A stretch of 64,000 bases of DNA from JAGREO01 sp020446285 (GTDB lineage: Bacteria > Pseudomonadota > Alphaproteobacteria > Geminicoccales > Geminicoccaceae): assembly GCA_041398005.1 (NCBI GenBank), contig JAWKVP010000005.1:124001-188000 (forward strand). Reading direction: 5' to 3'. The notes under the pieces were generated by a model. The model had not been told where the DNA came from and made no database searches. It saw only the letters and a program-made list of their open reading frames with translations. This document shows positions 18,014 through 26,954 of the stretch, one piece after another. The position numbers were made by a program, and so were the translations under genes. The number at the start of each line of letters is the position of its first letter. Positions within the stretch are counted from its first letter, which is position 1.

Positions 18014-18843
18014 GGTTCCGGCCTCTTGCAGACCCGATCGAGCAGGATGGCGAGAATGACGATGGCGAGTCCGGCCTCGAAACCGTTGGCGATATTGACC
18101 GTGTTCAGAGCACGAACGACCGGCTTGCCGAGGCCGCCCGCTCCGACCAGCGCGGCGATGACGACCATCGACAGCGACAGCATGATGCACTGGGTCAGTC
18201 CCGCCATGATGGTCGGCATGGCGTGCGGAAGCTCGACCTTGAAGAGCAGTTGCCGGCGCGTCGCGCCGAACGCCTCGCCGGCCTCGATCAGCGGCTGCGG
18301 CACGTTGGAGATGCCGAGATGGGTCAGCCGTATGGGAGCCGGCAGGGCGAAGATGATCGTCGAGATCAGGCCTGGAACCACACCAAGTCCGAAAAGTATC
18401 AGTGTTGGAATAAGATAGACAAATGTCGGAATAGTTTGCATGAGGTCGAGAACAGGCCGGAGTACGGCGTAGAGCCATGGCCTGTGCGCCGCGGCGATGC
18501 CTACCGGAAGACCGATGATCATACAGAGTGCTGTGGCCGAAACCACGAGCGCCAGCGTTTCGACCGTCTCTTCCCAATATCCCAGATTGATGATGAGCAA
18601 GAGAGCCAGAAAGATGCCGAGCGCCAGCTTCCACGACCTATGCAGGGCATAGCCGCCCGCGGCACAGAGCAGCACGAGGACGAGCGGCGGCAACCACTGG
18701 AGGCCGTCAATCAGCCCGTCGATCGCGCCGCCCAGAATGTCCGAGACCAGATTGAAAAACCAGGCGGCGTGATCGTTGAGGTAATCGACCCCGCTCTCCA
18801 TCCACTTGCCGAGCGGGATCTTCCAGGTTTCGATGAAGTCCAA
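18010..18843 (-). CDS. choW: Choline/betaine ABC transporter permease ChoW
   Basis: This 277-residue ProW/ChoW-type inner-membrane permease has about six or seven hydrophobic helices. The binding-protein-dependent permease (EAA) signature is visible as EAGEAFGATRRQLLFKVELP around residues 185-205. It begins three bases after the choX stop and its own stop overlaps choV, so all three are one transcript. It carries quaternary ammonium compounds delivered by ChoX across the inner membrane. Confidence 0.93.
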   Translation of the reverse strand: MDFIETWKIPLGKWMESGVDYLNDHAAWFFNLVSDILGGAIDGLIDGLQWLPPLVLVLLCAAGGYALHRSWKLALGIFLALLLIINLGYWEETVETLALVVSATALCMIIGLPVGIAAAHRPWLYAVLRPVLDLMQTIPTFVYLIPTLILFGLGVVPGLISTIIFALPAPIRLTHLGISNVPQPLIEAGEAFGATRRQLLFKVELPHAMPTIMAGLTQCIMLSLSMVVIAALVGAGGLGKPVVRALNTVNIANGFEAGLAIVILAILLDRVCKRPEP

Positions 18844-18846
18844 CGA

Positions 18847-19782
18847 TCAGAGGCCGAGATGGGCCCTGACGGCGGGCAGGCCCTCCTCGCCGGAAAGCGT
18901 GGTCACGCCGGCGAGCCAGCCATCGAGCACGTCGGGATGCTCCCTGAGCCACGCCATGGCCGCCTCGCCCGGATCCTTGCCATCATCGAGGATCGCCGCC
19001 ATCACCTCGTTCTCCATCGTCAGCGAGAATACGAGATTGCCCAGCAACGTCCCGATATTGGGACATTCTTCGGTGTAACCCGCGCGCACATTGGTGTGGA
19101 CGGTGGCACCGCCGAAATCCGGGCCGAACCAGTCATCGCCACCGGAAAGATAGGTGAGCGAGAAATTGGCATTCATCGGGTGCGGTTCCCACCCCAGGAA
19201 CACGATGGCATCCTCGCCGCGTCCGGCACGGGCGACCTGGGCGAGCATGCCCTGTTCGGAACTCTCCACCACCTCGAAGTCGCCAAGGCCGAACGCATCC
19301 TCGTCGATCATCTGCTGGATCAGGCGATTGCCGTCGTTGCCGGGCTCGATGCCGTGGATCTCGCTGTCGAGCGCCTCGGCGAAGGTCGCGATATCGGCGA
19401 AATCGCGCAGGCCCTGCTCGGCGAGATAGGACGGCACCGCGAGCGTGTATTTTGCACCCTCGAGATTGACACCGAAATCCTGCACCGTGCCGTCCTCGAG
19501 ATAGGGGCGGATGTCGGCCTCCATGGTCGGCATCCAGTTGCCGAGAAAAACGTCGATATCCTTGTTGGCGAGGCTCTTGTAGGTGACCGGAACAGAGAGA
19601 ATCTCGTCCGAGGGACTGTAGCCGAGCCCTTCGAGAACGCTCGATGCGAGAGCCGTCGTGGCGGTGATGTCGGTCCATCCCACATCGGAAAAGCGGACCC
19701 CGGCACAGCCTTCGCCATCGGCAGCAACTGCGGTTCCGGCGAACATGACGCTCGCCATGACAGCCGAAAAGGCGGTTTTCAT
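18847..19782 (-). CDS. choX: Choline/betaine ABC transporter periplasmic binding protein ChoX
   Basis: This 311-residue OpuAC-family binding protein has a signal peptide MKTAFSAVMASVMFAGTAVA followed by ADGEGCAGVRFSDVGWTDITA. The family's aromatic-box and ligand segments VFLGNWMPTM, PGNDGNRL and FLGWEPHPMN are intact. The ATG at 19782 is preceded by GGGAG; upstream in-frame extension reads as arginine-rich non-protein. It is the first gene of choXWV. A possible promoter lies in the 110 bases before it. Confidence 0.94.
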   Translation of the reverse strand: MKTAFSAVMASVMFAGTAVAADGEGCAGVRFSDVGWTDITATTALASSVLEGLGYSPSDEILSVPVTYKSLANKDIDVFLGNWMPTMEADIRPYLEDGTVQDFGVNLEGAKYTLAVPSYLAEQGLRDFADIATFAEALDSEIHGIEPGNDGNRLIQQMIDEDAFGLGDFEVVESSEQGMLAQVARAGRGEDAIVFLGWEPHPMNANFSLTYLSGGDDWFGPDFGGATVHTNVRAGYTEECPNIGTLLGNLVFSLTMENEVMAAILDDGKDPGEAAMAWLREHPDVLDGWLAGVTTLSGEEGLPAVRAHLGL

Positions 19783-19819
19783 CGTCTTTCTCCCTGCTCC
19801 CGGTGTCGAATTGCCCGGT

Positions 19820-19848
19820 AGTTTGAAGCCTGCCGCCCGCTCTTGCAA
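19820..19848 (-). promoter_or_regulatory. Candidate promoter of choXWV
   Basis: On the minus strand a TTGCAA box (19843-19848) is followed after 17 bases by CAAACT (19820-19825), about 40 bases before the choX start. The match to sigma-70 is only fair, and no repressor operator (such as a BetI box) was recognised. Confidence 0.3.
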
Positions 19849-19892
19849 GCAACGCCGTCGCGGCGGCGCCGACAGCCCCCGTCTCTGCGCTC

Positions 19893-20570
19893 TCAGTTCG
19901 CCTGCATGGCCGCGATCGCTTCCCCGAGATGGGCCAGCAACCCCTCGATCCGGCCGCCATTGTGCTCGATGATGGATGCGAGCTCGCTTCTCTGCGTGAC
20001 CAGCATGCTGACCTGTTCGATGACGAGATCGATCACCCGCCAACGGTTGTCATCGCGACGCATCCGCCAGTCGACCGCGAATTCGCTCCTGCCGCCGGTG
20101 ACGAAGGAGGAGACGATGACATCCTCGCGAACCTTCCGCGATCCCTCGATGCGTATGTCCCGCCCCGATGTCCCGCCAAGGCGCTGTGCGTAGGTGGCGA
20201 AGAGATAGCGCGTGAAGAGGTCGACGAAACGTTCGCGCTGTTCGGTCGTCGCCATGCGCCAGGCCCGCCCCAGCGCGAGCCTGCTGATGGTGGAAAAATC
20301 GAAGCCGGCACGCAGTATGTCCGCGAATTGCCGGTCACGTTCCTTCGATGCGAGCGAACCGTCATCGAGCACGGCCCGCGCACGATCCACCAGCCCGCGC
20401 AATTCCTCGACCGGCCCCGTACCCGTATCGGCGGCTCTCGCGGCAGGGCCGGCCCATCCGGCAAGCAACAGCAGCAGCACAATCAGCACGGATACCCGCA
20501 AGCGGCGTAACACCGCCGCAAGCCTGTCCCCCGGATCCGGCCATCCCGCCCTGGCCAACGCTGTCTGCAT
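19893..20570 (-). CDS. mlaC: MlaC-family periplasmic lipid-binding protein
   Basis: This 225-residue Ttg2D/MlaC-type protein has a hydrophobic N-terminal export signal (VSVLIVLLLLLAGWAGPAARA) and the family segments FADILRAGFDFSTISRLALG, FVDLFTRYL and WRVIDLVIEQVSML. MlaC carries phospholipids between the outer and inner membranes; a HpnM-like role in hopanoid handling is an alternative. The ATG at 20570 has AGG about five bases upstream; an earlier in-frame start at 20594 is possible. No mlaD, mlaE or mlaF gene is nearby, so it is an isolated family member here. Confidence 0.82.
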   Translation of the reverse strand: MQTALARAGWPDPGDRLAAVLRRLRVSVLIVLLLLLAGWAGPAARAADTGTGPVEELRGLVDRARAVLDDGSLASKERDRQFADILRAGFDFSTISRLALGRAWRMATTEQRERFVDLFTRYLFATYAQRLGGTSGRDIRIEGSRKVREDVIVSSFVTGGRSEFAVDWRMRRDDNRWRVIDLVIEQVSMLVTQRSELASIIEHNGGRIEGLLAHLGEAIAAMQAN

Positions 20571-20669
20571 CCCACCTCGCCCGAACACGCGCAACAGCGG
20601 GACTTTGCACAGGAAAGATGAACAGGACGTTACCCGCGACGCGTTTGCCAGGAACCGGGCCGAATGAAA

Positions 20670-20698
20670 GCCCCCGCCGCCTGTCCGGCGACGGGGGC
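20670..20698 (-). terminator. Hairpin after the orphan solute-binding protein gene
   Basis: A GC-rich inverted repeat (GCCCCCG paired with CGGGGGC, extended by an inner CGG/CCG) lies 20 bases past the stop of the minus-strand binding-protein gene. It is followed on that strand by a short TTTC run. It looks like a short-tract intrinsic terminator. Confidence 0.55.
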
Positions 20699-20717
20699 CG
20701 TGTCTCGGGGGAGACGG

Positions 20718-22169
20718 TTATTCCGGTGCCAGTCCCATCGACGAGCGATAGGCGGCAAGCTGCGCGTCGCGGCCGAATTCGTCAGTCAGCCGGTTCCATT
20801 CCGCGGCGATCGCATCGAGTGCCGCCTGCGGCTCGACCTCTCCCGCAAGTGCCTTGGAGAGCTCGATCTCCAGCACTTCGGTATACTGGAAATAGCCCGG
20901 AAGGCGCATGTCGAGGGCGACATTGGGTGCCTCGATCGAGGCGAGCTGCACATCGAGATAGTTCCTTGCCTCGACCTCGGTGAAGGTGCCGCCGGCAAGC
21001 CAGGCGTCGATATTCTCGAAATGCGAGAAACGGTAGGGATTCACGCCGGTGCCACCGGTGGTCGAATCGGCCATCGAGTTCTCGGGACTGGCATACCATG
21101 CGACATAGTCCCAGGCGCAATCCTGCACTGGCGAACTCGTCGGCACCGAGGAGACCCAGCCGCCATAGGCCATGAATGGCGAATGCACGATTTCGTCCAT
21201 CTCGTCCCATTCACCGGTCCGGTAGTTGAACATCGATTTCGAGCCGGGAAGGATGAAAAAGCCGACATTGCCGGCGACCTTCGATTGTTCGGGATCGACA
21301 CCGATCGTACCCGTATCGCCCCAGTCGAAATTCATCGCCACCTGACCGCCGGCGAACGCCGTGCGGATGTCGCCCGAGTTCCAGCCGAGCGCTCCGGGCG
21401 GAGCGTGTTTCGAACTGCGGATATAGTCCTCGAGTCCCTTGAGCCAGCCGGCATTGGTGACCTGGGCGTCCATGGTATCGGGATCGAAGAACATCGAGCC
21501 CGGATTGTCGGGATGGTTCACATAGGCCGCGGCATGGCTGAAGAAGAACCAGAACTGCTGACCGCCACGGACGAAGGCCTCCGCCGTGCCCCAGAGCTGC
21601 TCGTCGGGCCGGGTGAAGAACTCGGCGATATCGTAATACTGGTCCCAGGTCTCGGGAGGGGCCAGATCGTAGCCGTATTTCTCCCTGAACGCCGCCTGCT
21701 CGTCCGGGTTCTCGAAGAGATCCCTGCGATAGGTGCCGGTATGCACGTCACCGTCGATCGTCTGCGCCACAACCTTGCCGTCCCAGACCATCAGCCGGTC
21801 GCGATAGACGGGTGCGATATCCTCCCACGCCTGCCCCTGACGGAACTCCTCCGACATTTCCGAGAGAAACGGTGCGAAATCACCCTGCCAGGCCGGTGCG
21901 TACTGGATCACATCGAAGGCATGCTGGCCGGTGGCCATCGGCGTCATGTACTTGGTGTAGAGTTCACCAAAGGGAAAGGTGACCACAGTGGCCGAACCAC
22001 CGCTCTTTTCCTCCCAGGTCTTCGCGTGGGCGATCGCCGGCCCGCCGATGAATGGCGGGTTGAAGCTGCCGATCGTGATCTCGACACCTTCGCACTCGGC
22101 AGCCTGCAGCGACGGCTGCATGGCGATGACGGCCGCCCCCGAAACGAGGGCCATCCTGAACGCGTTCAA
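20718..22169 (-). CDS. Family 1 extracellular solute-binding protein (sugar ABC type)
   Basis: This 483-residue periplasmic binding protein has a signal peptide (MNAFRMALVSGAAVIAMQ, cleavage near LQA-AE). The mature part has the two-lobe family 1 pattern, with segments FDVIQYAPAWQGDFAP, AFAGGQVAMNFDWGD and a C-terminal helix region AALDAIAAEWNRL. Such proteins feed carbohydrates or polyols to MalFGK-type importers. No ATPase or MalF-type permease adjoins it; a MalG-like permease lies 3.4 kb away on the same strand. The ligand is not predictable from sequence. Confidence 0.88.
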   Translation of the reverse strand: MNAFRMALVSGAAVIAMQPSLQAAECEGVEITIGSFNPPFIGGPAIAHAKTWEEKSGGSATVVTFPFGELYTKYMTPMATGQHAFDVIQYAPAWQGDFAPFLSEMSEEFRQGQAWEDIAPVYRDRLMVWDGKVVAQTIDGDVHTGTYRRDLFENPDEQAAFREKYGYDLAPPETWDQYYDIAEFFTRPDEQLWGTAEAFVRGGQQFWFFFSHAAAYVNHPDNPGSMFFDPDTMDAQVTNAGWLKGLEDYIRSSKHAPPGALGWNSGDIRTAFAGGQVAMNFDWGDTGTIGVDPEQSKVAGNVGFFILPGSKSMFNYRTGEWDEMDEIVHSPFMAYGGWVSSVPTSSPVQDCAWDYVAWYASPENSMADSTTGGTGVNPYRFSHFENIDAWLAGGTFTEVEARNYLDVQLASIEAPNVALDMRLPGYFQYTEVLEIELSKALAGEVEPQAALDAIAAEWNRLTDEFGRDAQLAAYRSSMGLAPE

Positions 22170-22297
22170 CGTCTTCCTCCCGATTGGTTTTCTTGCCGTT
22201 CCCTGACGGACCCCCGCATGATGCCCGCTTGCCGGCGATATGGAAAGGATCCGGACGGGTCCTACCGCCCTTCCCCTACGCGGACACCGGCGGCCGT

Positions 22298-23155
22298 CTA
22301 TTTCGCCGGCGGCATCTCGCGGTCGGGGAACCAGCGTTCCCAGATCGCCTCGAACGCGCCGCTCTCGCGCATGTCGCGATAGGATTCGTGCAGGGCGGCG
22401 CGGATGTCCGCCCCGGTTTGCAGCGAGGCGGCGATATAGGTCGGGGAGCGGCCGGCGAAGGTTCCGGGCACGCCGACGATATCGGAGGGATCGGTACCGA
22501 GAAAGGTCTTGCGGTCGGGGTCGAACTTCACCGTGCGATAGCTGTACCAGTCGGTGATGGCGCCGAAGATCCGCTTTCGCTGCACCCGCATGACAGTCGC
22601 CCGCATCATGTTCCAGCGGTCCGGCTGCGCTGTCGCCGCGGCGGTTATGAAATGTGCGGCGAAATCCGGATCCTCGGCCATCCGCCTGTCGAATTCCGGT
22701 TCGATGGCGGCATTGGACGCGATCTGGAACAGACGTCCGGGCCGGGTGAAATCGTCGAGGGTCTCGAACCTCGCATCGCCATTTTCCTCGCGGACGAGGA
22801 TGACTAGTTCCTCGATATCGAATGGCCCGACATAGTCGAGAAAGGATGTCCTCGACTCGCGATAGGAGACCGCGGTTAGAAGGTCGATATCCCCCTCCTC
22901 GAGCATCTTGAGCGAACGGCTCCAGTTCGTGACATGAACCATCTCGAGATCGTATCCGGCACCATCACACAGTGCCCGCGCGAGCTCGACCTCGCAGCCC
23001 GTCCAGTTCCCGCCCGCATCGCGGCGCATTCTCGTAGCCTGGTCGATGCCGCGCATGCGGAGGACCTTTCGTGGCGAGGCCCGGACCCGCTTGTCGCCCG
23101 CGAAGTAACCGGCCGCCGCCGATGCCATGGAAAAGGCTCGTCTCGTCAGTTTCAT
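22298..23155 (-). CDS. Family 3-like periplasmic binding protein, probable Tat substrate
   Basis: This 285-residue protein has the PBP2 (SBP family 3) fold: GCEVELARALCDGAGYDLEM, DIDLLTAVSYRESRTSFLDY and a C-terminal HESYRDMRESGAFEAIWERWF. The N-terminus KLTRRAFSMASAAAG resembles a twin-arginine signal. Homologues usually bind polar amino acids or similar small ligands. No permease or ATPase gene is adjacent. It instead follows, after 39 bases on the same strand, a membrane GGDEF-EAL protein, so a sensory role is plausible. An adjacent GTG start at 23158 is also possible. Confidence 0.85.
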   Translation of the reverse strand: MKLTRRAFSMASAAAGYFAGDKRVRASPRKVLRMRGIDQATRMRRDAGGNWTGCEVELARALCDGAGYDLEMVHVTNWSRSLKMLEEGDIDLLTAVSYRESRTSFLDYVGPFDIEELVILVREENGDARFETLDDFTRPGRLFQIASNAAIEPEFDRRMAEDPDFAAHFITAAATAQPDRWNMMRATVMRVQRKRIFGAITDWYSYRTVKFDPDRKTFLGTDPSDIVGVPGTFAGRSPTYIAASLQTGADIRAALHESYRDMRESGAFEAIWERWFPDREMPPAK

Positions 23156-23194
23156 CACAAGGACTCCCTGGTTCCCGAAGATGATCGAAACCGG

Positions 23195-25363
23195 TCAGGC
23201 GACCTCCACGAGCAGGCCGGCCGACTGGTCGAGACCGGCACGAACGAGTTCGAAGGGTTGTGGCCTGCCGAACAGATAGCCCTGCACCTCGTCACATCCT
23301 GACCGTCGCACCCGGTCGAACTGTTCGACGACCTCGATACCCTCGCAGACCGTGGTCACGCCGAGATCGCGGCACATGGAGGTGAGATGGTCGAGCAGCA
23401 GCGAGGAACGTCGCGTATCAATCGAGTGATCGACCAGCGAGCGGTCGAGCTTCAGCTTGTCGAACGGCATCTTGAGAAGGATGTTCAGGACCGAATAGCC
23501 CGCGCCGAAATCGTCGAGCGCGATGCTCACGCCGCGCTGGCGGAACTTTCCGAGCTGCTCCAGCAGCATCGATTCGTTTTCGAGTTCGACCGTCTCGGTC
23601 ATCTCCAGTTGCAGGCTGTGCCCCTGCACACGGCTCAGCCGGCAGCAATTGTCGAAATGGTCGATCAGACCCGGTACGAGGAGTTGTTCGGCACTGAGAT
23701 TGAACGACATCCTGAGGCCGGGCCGCCAGCGCGCTTCGCGTTGCAGCCGGGCGAGGTCGGCGATCACCAGTTCCATGGTCCGAAAGGCCGAGGGTGCGGC
23801 GAGCGCACCGCGTTCCAGCAGGCTGATGAAATCCCTTGGCAGGAACTCGCCATAGTCCGGGTGGTTCCAGCGCATGAGGGCCTCGAAGCCGCTCAGGCGG
23901 GAATCCCGGCAGGTGAAGATCGGCTGATAGACCATGTAGAGTTGCGAGCTTGCGAGGCTCATTTCGATATCCCTTTGAATGAGCTTCTGCTTCTTGAGGA
24001 CGAAGGATTCCGATGAGGACAGGTTGCACAGCATCCCCTTCATCCGGGTCTTCGACAGCCGCATGGCGAAGGTGGCATCGTCGATCATGGCACTGATCTG
24101 CCTCGAACCGATGCGCTCGATCGCATAACCGGCGGTGATGCCGATGCGCACCGGCTGGCCGAACAGGGTCAAGCCGCTTGAGAGCTCGCGGGTGGCCTTG
24201 TCATGGAAACTCCTGACGGCTGCCTGCAGCACGTCCTGCGGGATATCGCTGACGCCGGCCACGATCAGGAATTCATCGCCGCCATAGCGGATCGGCACCA
24301 CGGCACCCTGGAGCCGGCGCAACGGCTCGAGCGACTGCATGAGCTTTTCGGCGACGAAGCGCAGTACGCGATCGCCGATGCTGTGGCCGTATCGGTCGTT
24401 GAAGCGCTTGAAATCGTCGACATCGACGAACACGACGACGATCTCGCTGCTGTTCTCGACACAGGAGGCGATGCGGTCGAGCTGCCGGCGGTTGAAGAAG
24501 CGGGTCATCGGATCGGTCACGGACAGGCGCTCGAAACTCTCCTGCTGCTCCGCCAGCCGCAGCATTCCCTTCTCCAGCAGGGTGATGGTCTCGTCGAACT
24601 CGGCGCCCAGTTCGAGGATTTCCTCGAACTGGTAGCGTCCGGCCGAAGCGAGACGGAGCGTGGCGCGCTGCCGCCGTTCACCGGTCCAGTTGCGCAGATA
24701 GGCAATGCCCTGCAGCAGGCGGGCGGTGCCGCGGCGGTGGATGATCAGGATGACGATGACCATCGCCGCCAGCGTGATGAGCGGACCGAGCAGCAGCTTG
24801 AGGAGCAGCAGGCGCCCCTGCACGCCAATCACGACGGTAGCGCGCAAGAGGCCCGTCTGGCCGGACGGAAGGAGAACGGCCTGTTCGAGAAGCCGCTGCT
24901 GGTCGTCATAGGCAATCGACATCAGGAGGTCGGTCCAGAAATCGGTCGCCGGTGCGCGCAGGCCCTGTGCCATGACCTCGCCGAAATCATTGAGGATCTC
25001 GACATGGGTGAAGTTACCGGACTCCAGCAATCCCTGAACGATGTTCTCTGCCTGACGGTCGTCCAGCAATTCGATGGCAAGGATCGCCGGAACCTCCGCC
25101 GTGCGCAGCGCCGCGCGCGAGACATGCATCGACCAGGCTTCCAGAAACTGGAGCTGGATCCAGAAGGTCACGGCCGACACCGCCACGAGGCAGATCGAGA
25201 AGAAGGCGAAGACCTTCACGTTCAGGCTGCGAAGCGTCGGCAGGCGATGCCCGCCGGCGGCGGATCGCCGGCCGCGGGCGGTCGGCCGTGCAGGATCGCG
25301 ATGGTCACGATCTCCGGCGGTCACGGTTCTGCTCGCTTCGCTGATCGGCGTGGCTGCACTCAA
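23195..25363 (-). CDS. Membrane GGDEF-EAL cyclic-di-GMP enzyme with periplasmic sensor domain
   Basis: This 722-residue bifunctional protein has membrane helices near residues 50-70 and 185-208 enclosing a periplasmic domain of about 115 residues, then a coiled linker, a GGDEF domain (intact YGGDEF, 361-365) and an EAL domain (intact EALMRW, 494-499, with later DDFGAGYS). The RxxD inhibitory site before GGDEF is absent, so product inhibition there is unlikely. Both cyclase and phosphodiesterase motifs look functional. The start is TTG at 25363, supported by GGGAGG seven bases upstream. It is followed by a periplasmic binding protein gene. Confidence 0.92.
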   Translation of the reverse strand: MSAATPISEASRTVTAGDRDHRDPARPTARGRRSAAGGHRLPTLRSLNVKVFAFFSICLVAVSAVTFWIQLQFLEAWSMHVSRAALRTAEVPAILAIELLDDRQAENIVQGLLESGNFTHVEILNDFGEVMAQGLRAPATDFWTDLLMSIAYDDQQRLLEQAVLLPSGQTGLLRATVVIGVQGRLLLLKLLLGPLITLAAMVIVILIIHRRGTARLLQGIAYLRNWTGERRQRATLRLASAGRYQFEEILELGAEFDETITLLEKGMLRLAEQQESFERLSVTDPMTRFFNRRQLDRIASCVENSSEIVVVFVDVDDFKRFNDRYGHSIGDRVLRFVAEKLMQSLEPLRRLQGAVVPIRYGGDEFLIVAGVSDIPQDVLQAAVRSFHDKATRELSSGLTLFGQPVRIGITAGYAIERIGSRQISAMIDDATFAMRLSKTRMKGMLCNLSSSESFVLKKQKLIQRDIEMSLASSQLYMVYQPIFTCRDSRLSGFEALMRWNHPDYGEFLPRDFISLLERGALAAPSAFRTMELVIADLARLQREARWRPGLRMSFNLSAEQLLVPGLIDHFDNCCRLSRVQGHSLQLEMTETVELENESMLLEQLGKFRQRGVSIALDDFGAGYSVLNILLKMPFDKLKLDRSLVDHSIDTRRSSLLLDHLTSMCRDLGVTTVCEGIEVVEQFDRVRRSGCDEVQGYLFGRPQPFELVRAGLDQSAGLLVEVA

Positions 25364-25393
25364 GATCCTGCCTCCCGTCGACAGATCTTTTCA

Positions 25394-25422
25394 ATTGTAT
25401 CGCTTTTTATCGAAGTCTGGAA
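25394..25422 (-). promoter_or_regulatory. Candidate promoter of the GGDEF-EAL gene
   Basis: In an AT-rich stretch the minus strand shows TACAAT (25394-25399), five of six matches to a -10 box, about 31 bases before the TTG start. Seventeen bases upstream is only a poor -35 (TTCCAG). A short inverted repeat GCGTCA-AA-TGACGC lies further up at 25531-25544 and could be an operator. Confidence 0.35.
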
Positions 25423-25530
25423 TTTCGCATGAAAAATTCTGCTTTTGAAGAATTGTTTAAAAAGTTCACTGACGGGCATCTTCACGGCGAAGGCGGAAGA
25501 CGCGCGTTATTCGCCATTCGTGAAGAATGA

Positions 25531-25544
25531 GCGTCAAATGACGC
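25531..25544. repeat. Inverted repeat GCGTCA-AA-TGACGC between permease and GGDEF-EAL genes
   Basis: Two perfect six-base arms separated by AA lie in the 218-base gap, about 170 bases before the GGDEF-EAL start. The size and symmetry suit a dimeric repressor site, but no protein can be assigned. Confidence 0.4.
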
Positions 25545-25581
25545 GAATACGCTTCAGGCATGTCCCGGTTGCGCCGACCGA

Positions 25582-26583
25582 CTACTTCAGTCCACCGAGT
25601 GCAATGCCCGAACGCATCATCCTCGCTATGAACCATGTGGCAATCATCATGGGCAGGATGGCCACGAGGGCCGCTGCGGAAATCGACCACCATTCGGTGC
25701 CGCGGACAGAATTCTGGCCGGAAATCATGATCGGCATCGTCTGCCATTTCGAGGAGGTGAGGATGAGCGCGAACAGGAACTCGTTCCAGACGAAGCCCAG
25801 GGAAATGAGAAATGTCGCGACGAGACCGCCGCGTGACATCGGCAGGACGATCTCGAGAAAGATGCGCCAGCGCGGCACATCATCGACGAGCGCCGCCTCC
25901 TCCACGGCGACCGGCAGCGAGCGGAAGAAGTCGCGCATCAGCCAGACGACGACGGGCAGGACGAAGGCCGTGTAGCAGAGCGTCATGCCCCAGAAGGTAT
26001 CGAGCAGCTGGAAGCCGTCGCGCCCCAGTCTCGCATAGAGCAGATAGAGTGCGAAAGCCGAGACGATCGGCGGAAACATGCGCTGGGAAATGAACCAGAA
26101 GGCAATGTCGGCATTGGCGAAGACTTTGCCCGGAAACGGAATCCGGTTGGCTGGGACGGATGTCGCCAGTGCGACCAGCAATGCACCGCCCATGGCACCG
26201 CCATCGCTCCAGCCGGCATGATCGAGCCCGAGATAGCCGCCGATGCCGGCCGCGACGAAAACGAGCGCCGCCACGAGCCGTACCCGCATCTCGAAACGGA
26301 CGAGCGCGTAGGCCGCCATCGATCCGAGCAATGTCGCAAGGGCGGTTGCGGTGAAGCCGATGAGGGTGGAGTTCAAAAGCGGCCTGAGAACATCGCCGCG
26401 CTCGCCCGACAATACCTCCCGCACACCGCGAAGCGACGGAGTGAAATCGTACCAGGGAACATAGGTCGGCCCGTCGAAGACCGCGGGCGGCGATTTGAAC
26501 GCTGTCACGACGGTCCAGTAGACGGGAAAGACCGTGAACAGCAACCAGACACCACACAGGGCGAACACCAACCAGCGCGTCAC
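25582..26583 (-). CDS. Carbohydrate ABC transporter permease, MalG-like, with extra segment
   Basis: This 333-residue inner-membrane permease has an N-terminal helix (VFALCGVWLLFTVFPVYW) and the EAA loop EEAALVDDVPRWRIFLEIVLP near residues 228-248. The usual glycine of that motif is Asp here. Between the second helix (AAYALVRFEMR) and the conserved ISQRMFPP, about 60 residues (101-160) are inserted that include an additional hydrophobic segment; MalG proteins normally join these directly. The start is GTG at 26583. It has no adjacent MalF, ATPase or binding protein; it may work with partners encoded elsewhere. Confidence 0.85.
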   Translation of the reverse strand: MTRWLVFALCGVWLLFTVFPVYWTVVTAFKSPPAVFDGPTYVPWYDFTPSLRGVREVLSGERGDVLRPLLNSTLIGFTATALATLLGSMAAYALVRFEMRVRLVAALVFVAAGIGGYLGLDHAGWSDGGAMGGALLVALATSVPANRIPFPGKVFANADIAFWFISQRMFPPIVSAFALYLLYARLGRDGFQLLDTFWGMTLCYTAFVLPVVVWLMRDFFRSLPVAVEEAALVDDVPRWRIFLEIVLPMSRGGLVATFLISLGFVWNEFLFALILTSSKWQTMPIMISGQNSVRGTEWWSISAAALVAILPMMIATWFIARMMRSGIALGGLK

Positions 26584-26669
26584 AACCCGTCACCCTGCTT
26601 GCCTACCCTGAACCCACCCCGCAGTCTGACAGCACACCCCGCCGAAGCCAAGCCGTTCGTTCGATGAAG

Positions 26670-26745
26670 TGGTGGGCCCGGTAGGATTCGAACCTACGAC
26701 CAGACCGTTATGAGCGGCCGGCTCTAACCGCTGAGCTACGGGCCC
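26670..26745 (-). tRNA. tRNA with CAU anticodon (probably tRNA-Ile2, else tRNA-Met)
   Basis: The gene folds as a standard 76-base cloverleaf on the minus strand: acceptor GGGCCCG/CGGGCCC, D arm GCTC/GAGC, anticodon stem GGCCG/CGGTC with loop CTCATAA, T arm GTAGG-TTCGAAT-CCTAC, and an encoded CCA. The anticodon is CAU. The CTCATAA loop and the TGGTCG variable region resemble the lysidine-modified tRNA-Ile2 (E. coli ileX type) more than initiator tRNA. Elongator tRNA-Met cannot be excluded by eye. Confidence 0.93.
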
Positions 26746-26770
26746 GATGATGTCGTTTCAGGCGTGCTGC

Positions 26771-26800
26771 GTCATAGCCAATCGAACAGGCGGGTGACAA
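26771..26800 (-). promoter_or_regulatory. Candidate promoter of the CAU tRNA gene
   Basis: On the minus strand TTGTCA (26795-26800) and TATGAC (26771-26776) are separated by 18 bases and would start transcription about 20 bases before the tRNA. This is one of the better sigma-70 matches in the window. Confidence 0.5.
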
Positions 26801-26954
26801 GTCGATCGAGGGAAATTTCACGCCCGCTCATCGGCCGACAGGGTTAACGGGCGGTAATATCAAAAGATGCGACCTCGCAGCCACGGGGCCATGCACGGGC
26901 CGTGAGGGCTAGATTGACGTGCGGGAGCATTCGAAAAAAACGGGAGGCCGTTGC

